From NCBI GenBank assembly GCA_011109175.1, contig RDEW01000003.1, positions 558,001 to 622,000 on the forward strand: DNA of 64,000 nucleotides, read 5' to 3'. This document shows positions 1 through 9,309 of the stretch, piece by piece; position 1 is the first letter of the stretch, and each line of letters begins with the position of its first letter. Origin of the DNA: Dicyema japonicum (Eukaryota > Dicyemida > Rhombozoa > Dicyemidae). The notes under the pieces are model-generated. The model saw only the letters and a program-made list of their open reading frames with translations, did not search any database and was not told where the DNA came from. The position numbers and the translations under genes were made by a program.

Positions 1-566
1 CATCTTTCGAATTTGAATGGCTCACTACAAGGCCAAATAAATTTTGTCATGAACTGAATAGGCATGTTTTTGCATTCATTAAAAAAACTACATTTCTGGA
101 AACAAAATTTTAAATGGCGCTACAATCCATGTCCCTTCGCTTTCTTATCATAGCAAATATGAATCGTATCAGAAATATACTCAAGTTATTTGCGATTTAA
201 TTGAAGAATTTGAAAGACGTTTTAATAATTTCAAGGATGCCTTGCCAATCATGAAAGTATTTTCCGCTACTGCAACCGCTCCAGATGAATTTAAAATAGA
301 GCTCATTGAAATGCAGTCGAGCTCACCGCAATATTTAAGAAAAGTCAACTATTAGAATTTTAGGGTAGAATTTCAATTTTAAAATACCCAAATTTGGTTA
401 CAAATGCGTATAAAATGCGATTTGGATGAGCGTATGTTTGTGAAGCTCTGTTCAGCAAACTCACGCGGATCAAAGCAAAATTACGCAACCAATTAACTGA
501 TGGACATCTTATGCAACTCTTACATACGCCGTCATCAAAACTGAGTCCCTGTTTTGAAAGAATAGA
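1..566 (+). mobile_element. hAT transposase remnant, ZBED/GTF2IRD2-like, cut by window edge
   Basis: Frames on the + strand read through family landmarks in order. First comes LNGSLQGQ near base 15, the LN..LQG helix of ZBED/SCAND3-type hAT transposases. Then FERRFNNFKDA and ELIEMQSSS (about 200-330), and lastly FSKLTRIKAKLRNQLTD (about 455-510), the conserved C-terminal dimerisation (hAT_C) strand. Several frameshifts and stops separate these blocks, so the copy is dead. The left end lies outside the window. Bases 567-727 downstream hold nothing recognisable. Confidence 0.8.
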
Positions 567-727
567 AGGAAGCAGATTCAATTCTCACGTTAATTAACAA
601 TCACCGGCGAGATTCCGCAAATTCAAAACTAATCGGCTTAAAACCGGACAAACGTCCCAATAATAGACGAGATTGAGAAAGGCTAAAACAAAATTAAAGT
701 CGATAACAAAAATTGAAATTTTACCAA

Positions 728-1217
728 TCAAATTTTACGTAGATATTTTTTAAGGTTTTTTACACCGCTTATCAATTCCTTACACTCATACTTGTACATA
801 TCCAGGCAGGACTCCTTTATAATGTCCTATTTAAATAAAAGACAGCACAACCAGATGAGTGGCAATTTTAAGTTCTAAGAGGTCCAGGAAGTCACTGACA
901 TTTAAGGATGGATGTTCTGTTTTAAACGACAAGAATGGACACGTTGGATTGTGGCTGATATGCTCGGTCCTATTGGTTATGTGAATCAAATACCAAGGGC
1001 AGTCATTCTTATTCCAATCAGACAATTCAATTTCGCACATAAAGCACTTTGAGGACAAATAGCCTGACATGTAGAAACCTGATGAAGCCATTTTTGTAGG
1101 ATTGTTGACTTCATCGTTGTAAGGCCATGATTTGAAAGATTCAATTCTGTTCTGCAGAAAGCAGTAAAAGAATTCACTATTGCTGAAATTAAGAACAAGA
1201 TCGATGTCCAACACCAT
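728..1217 (-). CDS. BIRC5: Survivin-like single-BIR protein, 3 exons with 24- and 25-nt introns
   Basis: Removing two GT-AG introns (970-993, 24 nt; 827-851, 25 nt) gives one 146-residue frame; human survivin is 142. The BIR domain follows a short N-terminus (RIESFKSWPY, then MASSGFY) and carries the zinc ligands in the exact spacing C-x2-C-x16-H-x6-C (CFMC ... EHISHNPTC). That spacing only appears once the 24-nt intron is removed. The 25-nt intron removes a premature stop and opens a lysine-rich C-terminal helix of about 40 residues, the survivin architecture. In the family this is a chromosomal passenger subunit with Aurora kinase and INCENP at centromere and midzone; that role is inferred. 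The start is the first ATG in frame before the BIR domain. A further 5' exon is possible. Confidence 0.88.
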
Positions 1218-1471
1218 AACAAATAATTAGCGGAAATCTATTTATTTTTTAAATTATTTAATAATATATTATTTTCATTAAAATCTCAATATATTATTTC
1301 TGTCCTATAACCGGAATTTTTTATGGTTAACGGAATTTTTTATGGTGTCTTGTGGCTCACCCGAGAAGGTGTTACCCTTTCCGGAAAGGAACCAAAGAGT
1401 CAATAACTTCTCCCTACCTCTTGGGGGTTCCCGTTATCTACGTTACCGTCAATTCTGTCCTATTACCTTTT
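1218..1471. other. Intergenic, no gene recognised
   Basis: AT-rich sequence upstream of the survivin-like gene. A short direct duplication of GGAATTTTTTATGGT occurs at about 1313-1345. No coding homology or promoter motif could be assigned. Confidence 0.4.
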
Positions 1472-3720
1472 ATGTTGAGGTGGTGACGTCCCTTTTGAAA
1501 GTTATGTCTGAAAAACACGAAAATTGCAATCTAAAGGACTTCTCTCTTAACGTTCACTGTCAGAGGACTCTCTAGGTTTGGAAAAGAAAAAAAAACTTTT
1601 CACAATATAAGATATCAGTCAGATGTCTCCAAGAGACAAAAATATCGAAGGAGTTTGAAGAACAACACGGAAAGTTTAAGTTAATCTTTCTCTCTGGGGG
1701 ATCAAAACAATACGGACTAGGATTCGCTGTAAGAAAGGACCTAGTCCGGCGCATATACCGTTACTGGACTATCAATGAAAGGATTGGGATTTTACAAATA
1801 ACATTGGACGATCATAACTATCATTAACGCATATACCCCACATGGTGGATGGATCAACAAGAAACCCGAGGAGATTGACGACTTTTATGCGAATCTGTCT
1901 GATGTTTATTCCAATTATGCAAATTCAACATTAATATTGATTGCCGGTGATCTTAATGCAAAAGTTGGAAATCGAATCATTATAGAAGAATCATTCATTG
2001 GAAGACATGGAAGGGGAAAAGGAACCTTGTTAGCCAGCTTTTGTCAAGCAAATAACCTATTCCTTTGTAACACTGCCTTTATGAACTCGGCAAGAGAAAG
2101 GACAATTTGGTCAGGCAAAGTCTGACGGAAGCATTGCGAAAATCTACAATCAAATAGACTACAGACAAAAAGACCGCAGTATTGTCACTGATGTCCGTGC
2201 TTATGGAGGGAGGGTCTATAATTGACAGCGATCACAAGATGGTTAGTGCCAAAGAAACTTATGGGTTTGCAAGCAAAAAATACCAAAAAACTCACAATTA
2301 ACACGGATCAGGGAAAATTAGACAAAGAAATAACTTTGGAAGAAGTGTTGACAGCAAGTTTCAATCTCAAAGTCCGGCCCAGATGGCTTAAATGGTGAAT
2401 TTTTCAAATATGGAACGCAAAAACTACACAAAATAATTGGATCATAAAAAAAACGTACAGTAAAGGAGCCACCTTGCTACTTGAAGAAGGACTATTGATA
2501 CCAGTACAGAAGCCAAACAAAAAACGGGGAAAGTTGAGAACCTAAGACCAGTGGTCTTAACCAAAGAATTGTGGAAGATACTAGCCAATATTACGCTTCA
2601 AAGAATGGAGGGACTCCTAGACTCGTACCTGTCGGCTTATCAAAGTGGCTTCCGCAAAGGGAGATCAACGTCAGATGTTATATGAAGCCACAAATGGAGA
2701 AGTGCGACTGTTCAAAAATTTAAAATAACGACAACCATTCTGGGGATTGATATGTCAAAGGCCTTTGATTCCGTCAACAGGAACAAGCTGCTGCAAATAC
2801 TGGAGCACTTCTTGAAGGGCTCAACAATTAGGATGTTCAGGACACTCCTGACGGACACAAGTTTGATGGTCAGGACTGGGAAAGCTTTATCGAGGACATT
2901 TGAAACGACAATTGGTACCCATCAAGGAGATCCATTAACCCCGATTTTGTATTTTATTTTCTGGAGGCAGCTCTACGAGACTTGAAGCCTCATATCGGAG
3001 AAGGAACGAGCATAATAGCATATGCGGACGACGTGGACTTTATTTCGAATAACAAAGAAGAGTTAATTGCACTTTTGGAGAAAATGCCTGATAAAATGGC
3101 TAAATGGTCACAAACACAAACAAAACCGAAATCACGGAACTAAAAAGAAGTGAGGAAAGGACCGAGGAGCACTGACGTAGATCAAAAAAACTAGGATCCC
3201 TTCTCGGTGACACCGAAGATATAACACGAAGGAACACACTATTGCCGGTGAGACAATACAATGCCCTTATGAGGCCAATCCTATTATGTAATGCCGGTAC
3301 AGGGCAGGAACTCGAAAAGTTGAATTATTTTCACAGAAATCATCTCCCAGCACTTTTTTCTTCCCGAAGCTTTTTCAAAATGCCGTCCGAAATCTTACAA
3401 AAGAGAACAGGAACTGAGCCAATATCATGTGAAATTACTGATTCAATATGGAGGCTGTTTGGACACATACTCCGCTACGATATGGGGACCCCTGCCAACA
3501 TAGCAATGGAGGAGTATTTTGTCTTATAGGCTTCGCGTTTTCGCGGCCGGCCGAGGACAACACTGCCGGTAATCTTAAATAAAGATCTCAGAAGGATTGG
3601 AAAGTGCTTAAAGATGGGGATGATCTAGATATGCTACGGAACATGGCAACGGATCGAAAAAGATGGGCGATGTTAATTAGGTTGTTACCTTTTCGTGTTG
3701 CACGTGCTTTTTCATGATCT
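1472..3720 (+). mobile_element. LINE family A copy 1 (APE endonuclease + RT), decayed
   Basis: The 5' block TTGAGGTGGTGACGT (1474) matches the start of copies at 50172 and 26970. Endonuclease pieces: CLQETK-like, YGLGFAVRKDL, IAGDLNAKVG (1937-1970) and FLCNTAF. RT pieces: MSKAFDSVNRNKLL (2752), THQGDPLTP and AYADDVDF (about 3020). The C-terminal part includes RLFGHILRYD and a GRPR motif near 3550. Stops and frameshifts break every domain, and the RT thumb is partly lost near 3180-3240. The order EN-RT-C-terminal domain is that of APE-type non-LTR elements (RTE/CR1-like); the clade is not resolved. Confidence 0.85.
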
Positions 3721-3955
3721 TGGCATCGCCTACGTGCTTATCATAATATAACCGTCAATATAAAACGCACGTGACTAGTGGGCCATGACTGTAAAAATTC
3801 TTTTTGTATATGTTGTAGGTTGAACAGTGGAGTAGGAGATTCCTAGAAAATTTGGGCCTCTCTTAAGACCGGTGGATCACATGGGGTCTCACAGGATTCA
3901 CGAAGGCACAGTTTTTCAGCCATGGTTCATTTGATGACTTTCTAAGAACGACTAC
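3721..3955. other. Spacer between LINE A and LINE E
   Basis: No coding similarity seen. GC is slightly above the surroundings. It may be 3'UTR of either retroelement. Confidence 0.3.
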
Positions 3956-5010
3956 TAAAGACATACGCCTGCATGATAAAAATACTGGATTCAAGGAAAT
4001 TTGGCGATAAGATAAATGGAAATACCGATTTTTGACCGAGTTTAGTGATGTAACCCTTCAGATCATCTTTATGCTCAGTGAGTCAAATCAATATGGCAGG
4101 AGATTTCCTATAGGGGTCGACTCAGCTCCCAAGATATCTTGCTATTTTCACCTGACTCCTTTTTCTTCTACGCACATTCCAATGTTTCACGGTCATGAAC
4201 TTCTTAAGGGCCATCGACGAGAAGCTGAGGACTGCCGGTGAAGAAACACTCAGCATTTCTTTTGATAAAACTGATAATCCAATGAAAACTACCGCTTATC
4301 TACGGAGGAATAGGAATACGCTTACTACTAGATCTCGCCTTCCCGGCTTTTCTATCTTCGACATATGCTTCCAATGGTCTCATACGCCAGATCCTACGCT
4401 ACATTAACGGATTTGAAGCTGAACCAGTGATTTGGATGGCTCGGGATGTCTGGACTCGATTGAGCGTGGGATTCCCGAAGAACGCTAATAAACAACGAGA
4501 CTGGGACAAGCTTTCATGCTCATAGATCATAGACGCGATAAACCTGAACTTGACCACCATCATCTGGCTTGTCTGGCTTCTGCATTGACGAACGAAAGTG
4601 TTGCATGGCTCAGAGCATTACCATGCACCTCACTTGGGACACTATTTGATGACGACAACAAAAGGATTGGGGTTTCCGCCCGCCTCGGAATGGATGTTTG
4701 CGCGATCCATCTCTGTCAACGCGAAGGGTATTCACGTTCTCTCCTCCAGGATGAGTGCTTAAAGGGATCCCAAACACACCGCAATCAACGCAATTATTGC
4801 GTAGAGACTTCCGAATGTCCTGCCAAATTGGAGCCTCTTGGACTCGCCCTAGCCAGCAAAACAACAGATGGAATAAATCTTTTTCCACGGGAAAGCGGTA
4901 GATACATTTCTTGGGAGGCCACCTGTTTGGATAGCCTCTCTTCTTCCAACTTGTAATAACAGCAACTAACCCAGGATTTGCTTCGGAGAAGACTGAGACC
5001 ATAAAGATAA
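3956..5010 (+). mobile_element. LINE family E, C-terminal polyprotein fragment
   Basis: Broken frames carry landmarks of a widespread non-LTR C-terminal region: FLRAIDEKLRTA (4195), a LALPAFLSSTYAS-like segment (about 4340-4370), LPCTSLGTLFDDD and RIGVSARLGMDVC (about 4600-4700), then a DGINLFPRESGRYISWEATC box (4860-4930). The last box resembles the PDG...W...G...W.AT core of a C-terminal nuclease-like domain; this comparison is from memory of the family, not a search. No intact RT palm is seen. It probably belongs with the C-terminal piece at 6060-6401, split by about 1 kb of unrelated sequence. Confidence 0.65.
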
Positions 5011-5239
5011 AAAGATACGAATTTTTGAACCACTCGTCATGGAAACGTCAGGAATCATAAGAAGCAGATCACTGATCCTACTAAACAGAATCGGAAGCGG
5101 AAAATGACAGGAGAAAGGAGCCGGCTCATTTAGTGCATTTTCTTGTAAATTAGTTGTTAACCGCTAGTTTTTGCATTAAACCGTTTTTATTTACAAAAAG
5201 TTAGTTAACTGCACTTTCGCATTACCCATGAGCATATGA

Positions 5240-5475
5240 ATATGGTTCCGCTAGTTCTGTTCTCTTCACTATCCGTTCTACCAGTTTTCTCCATTTAACT
5301 TTCCTCCTCGCACGTCTCCGCAGTTAACTGAGGAATCCAAGCATAAGGTCACATGTCGGTGTTCGAAGCGAGTCCTCTGAAGTTGAAAGATGTGATTGTA
5401 AATCGGGTAGAATAGACAGACTGAGAGTAAGATTATTGGAGAGATGTAATAAAAAATACCGGCATAGTCCACAAA
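5240..5475 (-). repeat. Dispersed repeat, copy 1 (pair with 63060-63290)
   Basis: About 200 bp align with 63060-63290 in the same orientation: shared GTAACTTTCCTCC/TTAACTTTCCTCC, GCATAAGGTCAC, and GGGTAGAATAGACAG at the right end. The minus strand can be read as a basic R..GKL..E segment like those upstream of some retroelement RTs, but the assignment is weak. It marks an otherwise unidentified interspersed family. Bases 5476-5848 hold nothing else recognised. Confidence 0.55.
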
Positions 5476-5848
5476 TAACGATACATCTTGAAAATTGAAT
5501 ATTTCAATTATTAGAAGACCACGTGAGAATTAATCGAAAAATTGCCTTCTCAAGAAGAGCGTGGAGAAATCTAACATGGAAAATTGTCCACGGTGTTGTA
5601 GAAGCGACAAGGAGATAACTTTCTTTTATTCGCGTTTTGCAAAAATAATAATAATTATTTTTGTACCACATTAACGAAATCATAGTCAAGTTGAGGTCTC
5701 TGTTAAAGCCTTCTGAGTCACATGAGTAGTTAGTTTGAAGTCACCGTGATCTTAGGAACTTTTTTATTTCATACTCAAAGTTCAGAAATTCAATTCGGGT
5801 TTGTTATTGTGCATGGTATAATCAATATGTGCTAAAACGCGGAAAATA

Positions 5849-5970
5849 TGGAAAACGGTAAACTCACTCAAAGACCCTATGGGATAGAATTAGAATTAGT
5901 GAAACTGGAATCATTTAGTACTACTTTAAATGAACAACCTCCCACTGGATGGGTTTCCCAGCTGCATACA
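5849..5970 (+). CDS. Possible first exon of an unrecognised gene
   Basis: An ATG opens a 41-codon frame (MENGKLTQRPYGIELELVKL...) that ends in TAG just after PPTGWVSQLHT. A 21-nt GT-AG segment at about 5950-5970 could be an intron and would extend the frame by about a dozen codons before the next stop. No family is recognised and the next exon cannot be fixed. LINE E sequence begins about 100 bp downstream, so this could be a truncated gene or chance. Confidence 0.22.
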
Positions 5971-6059
5971 TAGGAAGCCTTGGTTATTTCTCACCGTCGC
6001 CTTTTCTGAAAGGAGACTGGGGATGGATGTGGAGCCTCAAATCTGGCACGTTTTTAACA

Positions 6060-6401
6060 AGAATTTATTTGATTTTAAAGGATAACAAACCTCTTTTAAT
6101 CGGTTCAGATACCTGGAACAGCTGCTTCAATTGCGGAAAACCTAAAATCAAGAAATATTCTTGCCTCGGGGACCGGTACCGATTTACTCCTGTTGCCCTC
6201 GAGTCATCAGAGCCGTTGGATCCAAAGACGGCTGAGTTCTCGCGTGAACTTGGAGAAATGCTTGCCAGAAAAAAGGGATCAACGAGAAGGGTTCTGGCAG
6301 AGAGAAAGGACTGGAGTGGCCATACTCCGAGGGAACTCATTTGCGATCCATGCAGCAGGCTTCCTCAATTAACTTTTGTTTCTATGTCAAAAAACTCTTA
6401 A
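6060..6401 (+). mobile_element. LINE family E, extreme C-terminus
   Basis: The frame contains KIKKYSCLGDRYRFTPVALE followed by PLDPKTAEFSRELGEMLA. This is the (Y/F).F.PVA.ET.G..G......F...LG signature found at the end of many aquatic-invertebrate retrotransposon polyproteins. Similar pieces occur on the minus strand at 46975-47296 and 61137-61347. The frame ends at TAA 6399-6401. Confidence 0.65.
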
Positions 6402-6414
6402 AATAAAAAAAATT

Positions 6415-6484
6415 GAATTAGAACGGTTCCGCAAAAAATTAGCCCTAAAGGGTTCCGTGAGCAATTTAAGGCTGAACCACTGGT
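6415..6484 (-). repeat. hAT-like terminal sequence
   Basis: Read on the minus strand from 6484 it begins CAGTGGTTCAGCC and continues to GCTCACGGAACCC. This resembles CAGTGGTTC.CAACC ends of hAT elements. No partner end or transposase was found. Confidence 0.35.
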
Positions 6485-6529
6485 TTACAGTGATAGCGCA
6501 ATTATTAATAGTAACTATCATACGTGCAG

Positions 6530-6625
6530 CTGGCTGCTGATCTTCCAAGTTTTTTTTTCAATTCTGGACCGGACGGGATTCGAACCTCGAATCTTACGCT
6601 CACTTTGTTTATAACATCAGGTTTC
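6530..6625 (-). repeat. tRNA-like SINE fragment (type 2)
   Basis: The minus strand carries GGTTCGAATCCCGTCC, a good Pol III B box/T-arm, followed by GGTCCAGAATTGAA. A related piece is at 61740-61870. No A box or full cloverleaf was found, so it is not called a tRNA gene. Confidence 0.45.
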
Positions 6626-6627
6626 CA

Positions 6628-6819
6628 ATGTCTTCTAAATCCATCACTCGCCTATTTTCACATCTCAGGACTCGACCTGTTTTGGAGACGCGTTTCCTAA
6701 CGGTCGCAAGTTCCTTAATATTAGAGAAGCTGTATAAACTTTTCTTAGAATTTCGATCCATTTTAAAGTTTTTGACTTATTCTGAATATTTGACTTTAAT
6801 AATATTTTTAATTATTTAG
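6628..6819 (+). CDS. Small unrecognised ORF, possible targeting-peptide exon
   Basis: A 63-codon frame starts MSSKSITRLFSHLRTRPVLE, basic and amphipathic like a mitochondrial presequence. A 22-nt GT-AG segment (GTCGCAAG...ATATTAG, about 6703-6724) could be an intron. It ends 51 bp before the carboxypeptidase ATG. No homology recognised. Confidence 0.2.
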   Translation: MSSKSITRLFSHLRTRPVLETRFLTVASSLILEKLYKLFLEFRSILKFLTYSEYLTLIIFLII

Positions 6820-6870
6820 TGGCAAACCCAAATAGTAATAAAATTTTTAAAATTTAAGATCGAAACCAAA

Positions 6871-8405
6871 ATGAATACCGTATTTGTTTTGTTAACAATC
6901 TTCGGTGTCGGATACATATTCCACTACAATAACTCTAAAGCTCCTCAGGTCGATAGAAATGAACCGTTGATACTTACTGACTATTTAAATAACGGGAATA
7001 CAGACATTGCCAGAGAACTGAGTAGAGTCGAACCTTTCCTTGATAATATTGAAAGTTATTCTGGATTCTTCCGTGTTAGCAATGATTGTGTCCGAAACAT
7101 GTTCTTTTGGTATTTCCCAGCGAGAGTATTGACTTAAATTATGTTTAAGAACGGAAATACTTCTGCTCCCCTCTTAATATGGCTGCAAGGAGGTCCTGGT
7201 GCATCATCATTATTTGGTCTTTTTATTGAGAACGGTCCTTATACTCTGGATTCCGATGAAAACTGTAGAATCTAATATTCAGTCTAGTGGTCCTTCGAAA
7301 AATATCGTGGACACAAGAATATTCCGTTCTCTTTATCGACAATCCGGTACCTGGATATTTTTGACGTAAAGGTTGGAGCAGGATTCAGTTTTTCGGATGA
7401 AAAATGCTACTTAACTAACGAAGATCAGGTGGGTCTCTACTTGCTAAGGTAATCTGTTCACTGAAATTAGAACTATGCAGCAATTCTATCAATTATTTCC
7501 AGCTTTGAGACCTAACCCACTTTATATTACCGGGGAATCATACGCTGGGAAGTATATTCCAACCATGGTCAACACCATCCATGAATACAACCAAAATAAC
7601 CCAACCCCAATAAACTTGGCTGGAATGGCAATCGGAGATGGTCTGTGTGATCCCTACAATGTGAGTTCACTGTATTCAATGAAAGATGCTGAACTATGGA
7701 ACGTACTTCAATAGGATTGGACTTATTTTCGACAACCAAATGTGGCGATTTGACGATTTATTCAAGTTGGTTCGCCAAAGTATTGAAGCGGGGATTACTA
7801 CCAAGCAAGTAGGGTACCACCATTGTATAAACATTTCACAGTACAAAGACGAAATATTTCATCTTTATTACAATATGACTGGACTCGAAAATGTTTATGA
7901 TTACTATGCGGACAATGTCTGTATTCTACTTATTTTAGGATATCACGTGGGGACCTTTCGAAAAATTTCTGAATGATAACTCTCAAAGACTCCACGCTGG
8001 AAACTTAAAATTTGAAATGACATCATCCCCAGTGTTCGACGCACTTTATGCGGACAGAGCGAAATCAATGTCCCCCACCATTGAAAAGGTCATCAACGCG
8101 GGATACAAAGTACTTACAAGTGACTGAATGTAGAGCCTCTTTTTTTCGGGACAATTTGATATCATCGATCCCTACCCATCTACATCCGCGTTTATAAGGA
8201 ATCTTAACTGGAAAGGCAAGGAAAATTTTGCGGTTGCTCCCCAAAATATTTGGTACTCAACCAATGGCCCTAAAGGGTCAATGGGTATTACAAATATTTC
8301 GGAAATGTCATGCAACTGATTGTGAGGAATGCAGGACATATGGTACCCATGGATCAACCTGAGGCTGCCATCGAAATGCTCAATTTATTCATTTACGGCT
8401 TTTAA
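6871..8405 (+). CDS. Serine carboxypeptidase (S10, vitellogenic/CPVL-like), 9 exons with 22-25-nt introns
   Basis: Removing eight GT-AG introns (7126-7149, 7265-7287, 7347-7371, 7449-7470, 7661-7685, 7917-7938, 8110-8133, 8253-8275; 24, 23, 25, 22, 25, 22, 24, 23 nt) gives one unbroken frame of 448 residues, the usual S10 size. It has a hydrophobic N-terminus (1-17, signal peptide or anchor), FFWYFPA then [10 protein letters not shown] (oxyanion loop), and IDNPVGAGFSF spanning a splice. The nucleophile Ser lies in GESYAGKY near residue 192, Asp in SGQFDIID near 375, and His in NAGHMVP near 427. Each splice restores a conserved block, so this is an intact gene. In the family it cleaves C-terminal residues in lysosome or secretory pathway. 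A 33-nt in-frame GT-AG stretch at 7809-7841 may be a ninth intron; I kept it as coding. Confidence 0.94.
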
Positions 8406-9300
8406 TTCGTAATCTAACAGGATTCACTTTAAACTAACTTTCATTTTCAATAATTTGACATTTTATTAACAAAACGATTTATTGCCCAGTCGAATAATCA
8501 ATCCCACAAATATTTACTATCAAATTCTGAATTCCATTGGTTTATCAGACAAAAACATTTATTGAGTTTCTCCTTCCATTGGATGGGTCCCTGGAACTAA
8601 AAGGACTGGATGTTTTCTTATCGTTCTTTTGATTCTGGGTGGATTTTTGTGCTGAAAAATCTATTTCTATGACCATGGAAACTTTTTCATATTTATTTAG
8701 AACACCTGGATCAACGGAAGAAAAAGACAGAAATAAGGTCAAACAGTTAGGCGATCCCAGTTCCCTCAACCAACTTCACCGTCCAACTTCTTTGGTTTCG
8801 AAAGAAACTTCTCTCATTCTGCAGAAGAATCCGATTGGAGAAGTGAATTTTTTTTACAAATTGGTTTTTTTTGCGAATCGGGTTTCCATCTTCCTCAGAG
8901 ACGCGGAAGGATCCAGTCTCGAAACTATCCACTCTCACATAGATCCTAGTTGACCCTTTGGATTTTGACCCAATCCGACAGACTAGGTCGTCCGTCTCCT
9001 AGTTTCCTAAAGCAAAGTGGACAAATAAATGATCCTCCAAGACGCTTCAGTACTTCCTTCTCTTCTGATCCTCAGCTTTTGAATGATAGATTGAACAAAA
9101 GCAATTCATGTTTTATTTCCATCTGAAAGTAGCATTATCTTGCACTATCACTGCTCACAATAAAAAATCGATTCAATGATAACAAATAAGATTAATTTAT
9201 CACCATTAATTTGACTGGTTATGTCGAATTGCAATAAAATTACTTTTTTATATCTTGGTCAGATATTCATCCTTCTTTGTCACTTCAACCATGCCAATTC
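8406..9300 (-). other. Coding-like region, unresolved
   Basis: Two minus-strand open stretches (8747-8938 and 8545-8769) look protein-like: charged, starting around IYVRVDSFETGSFRVSEEDG and ending SSPFSSRDPSNGRRN before a stop. Upstream at about 9005-9050 a segment reads SFICPLCFRKLGDGRPS, finger-like. Short GT-AG candidates exist (for example 23 nt near 8700), but no combination gave one clean frame. It could be a decayed host gene or one with base errors. The overlapping + strand ORF at 8639-8953 is taken as its shadow. Confidence 0.25.
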
Positions 9301-9309
9301 GGAGTGCGG

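Noticed and set aside
7449-7470. Reading through 7449-7470 as coding (NLFTEI before RTMQQF)
   Set aside because: It needs a frameshift, while the 22-nt splice gives [13 protein letters not shown] directly.
6871-8405. Carboxypeptidase as a frameshifted pseudogene
   Set aside because: All breaks coincide with GT-AG segments of 22-25 nt whose removal restores S10 motifs; no unexplained indel is left.
8639-8953. 104-codon plus ORF
   Set aside because: No family match; the minus strand looks more protein-like here, though neither is proven.
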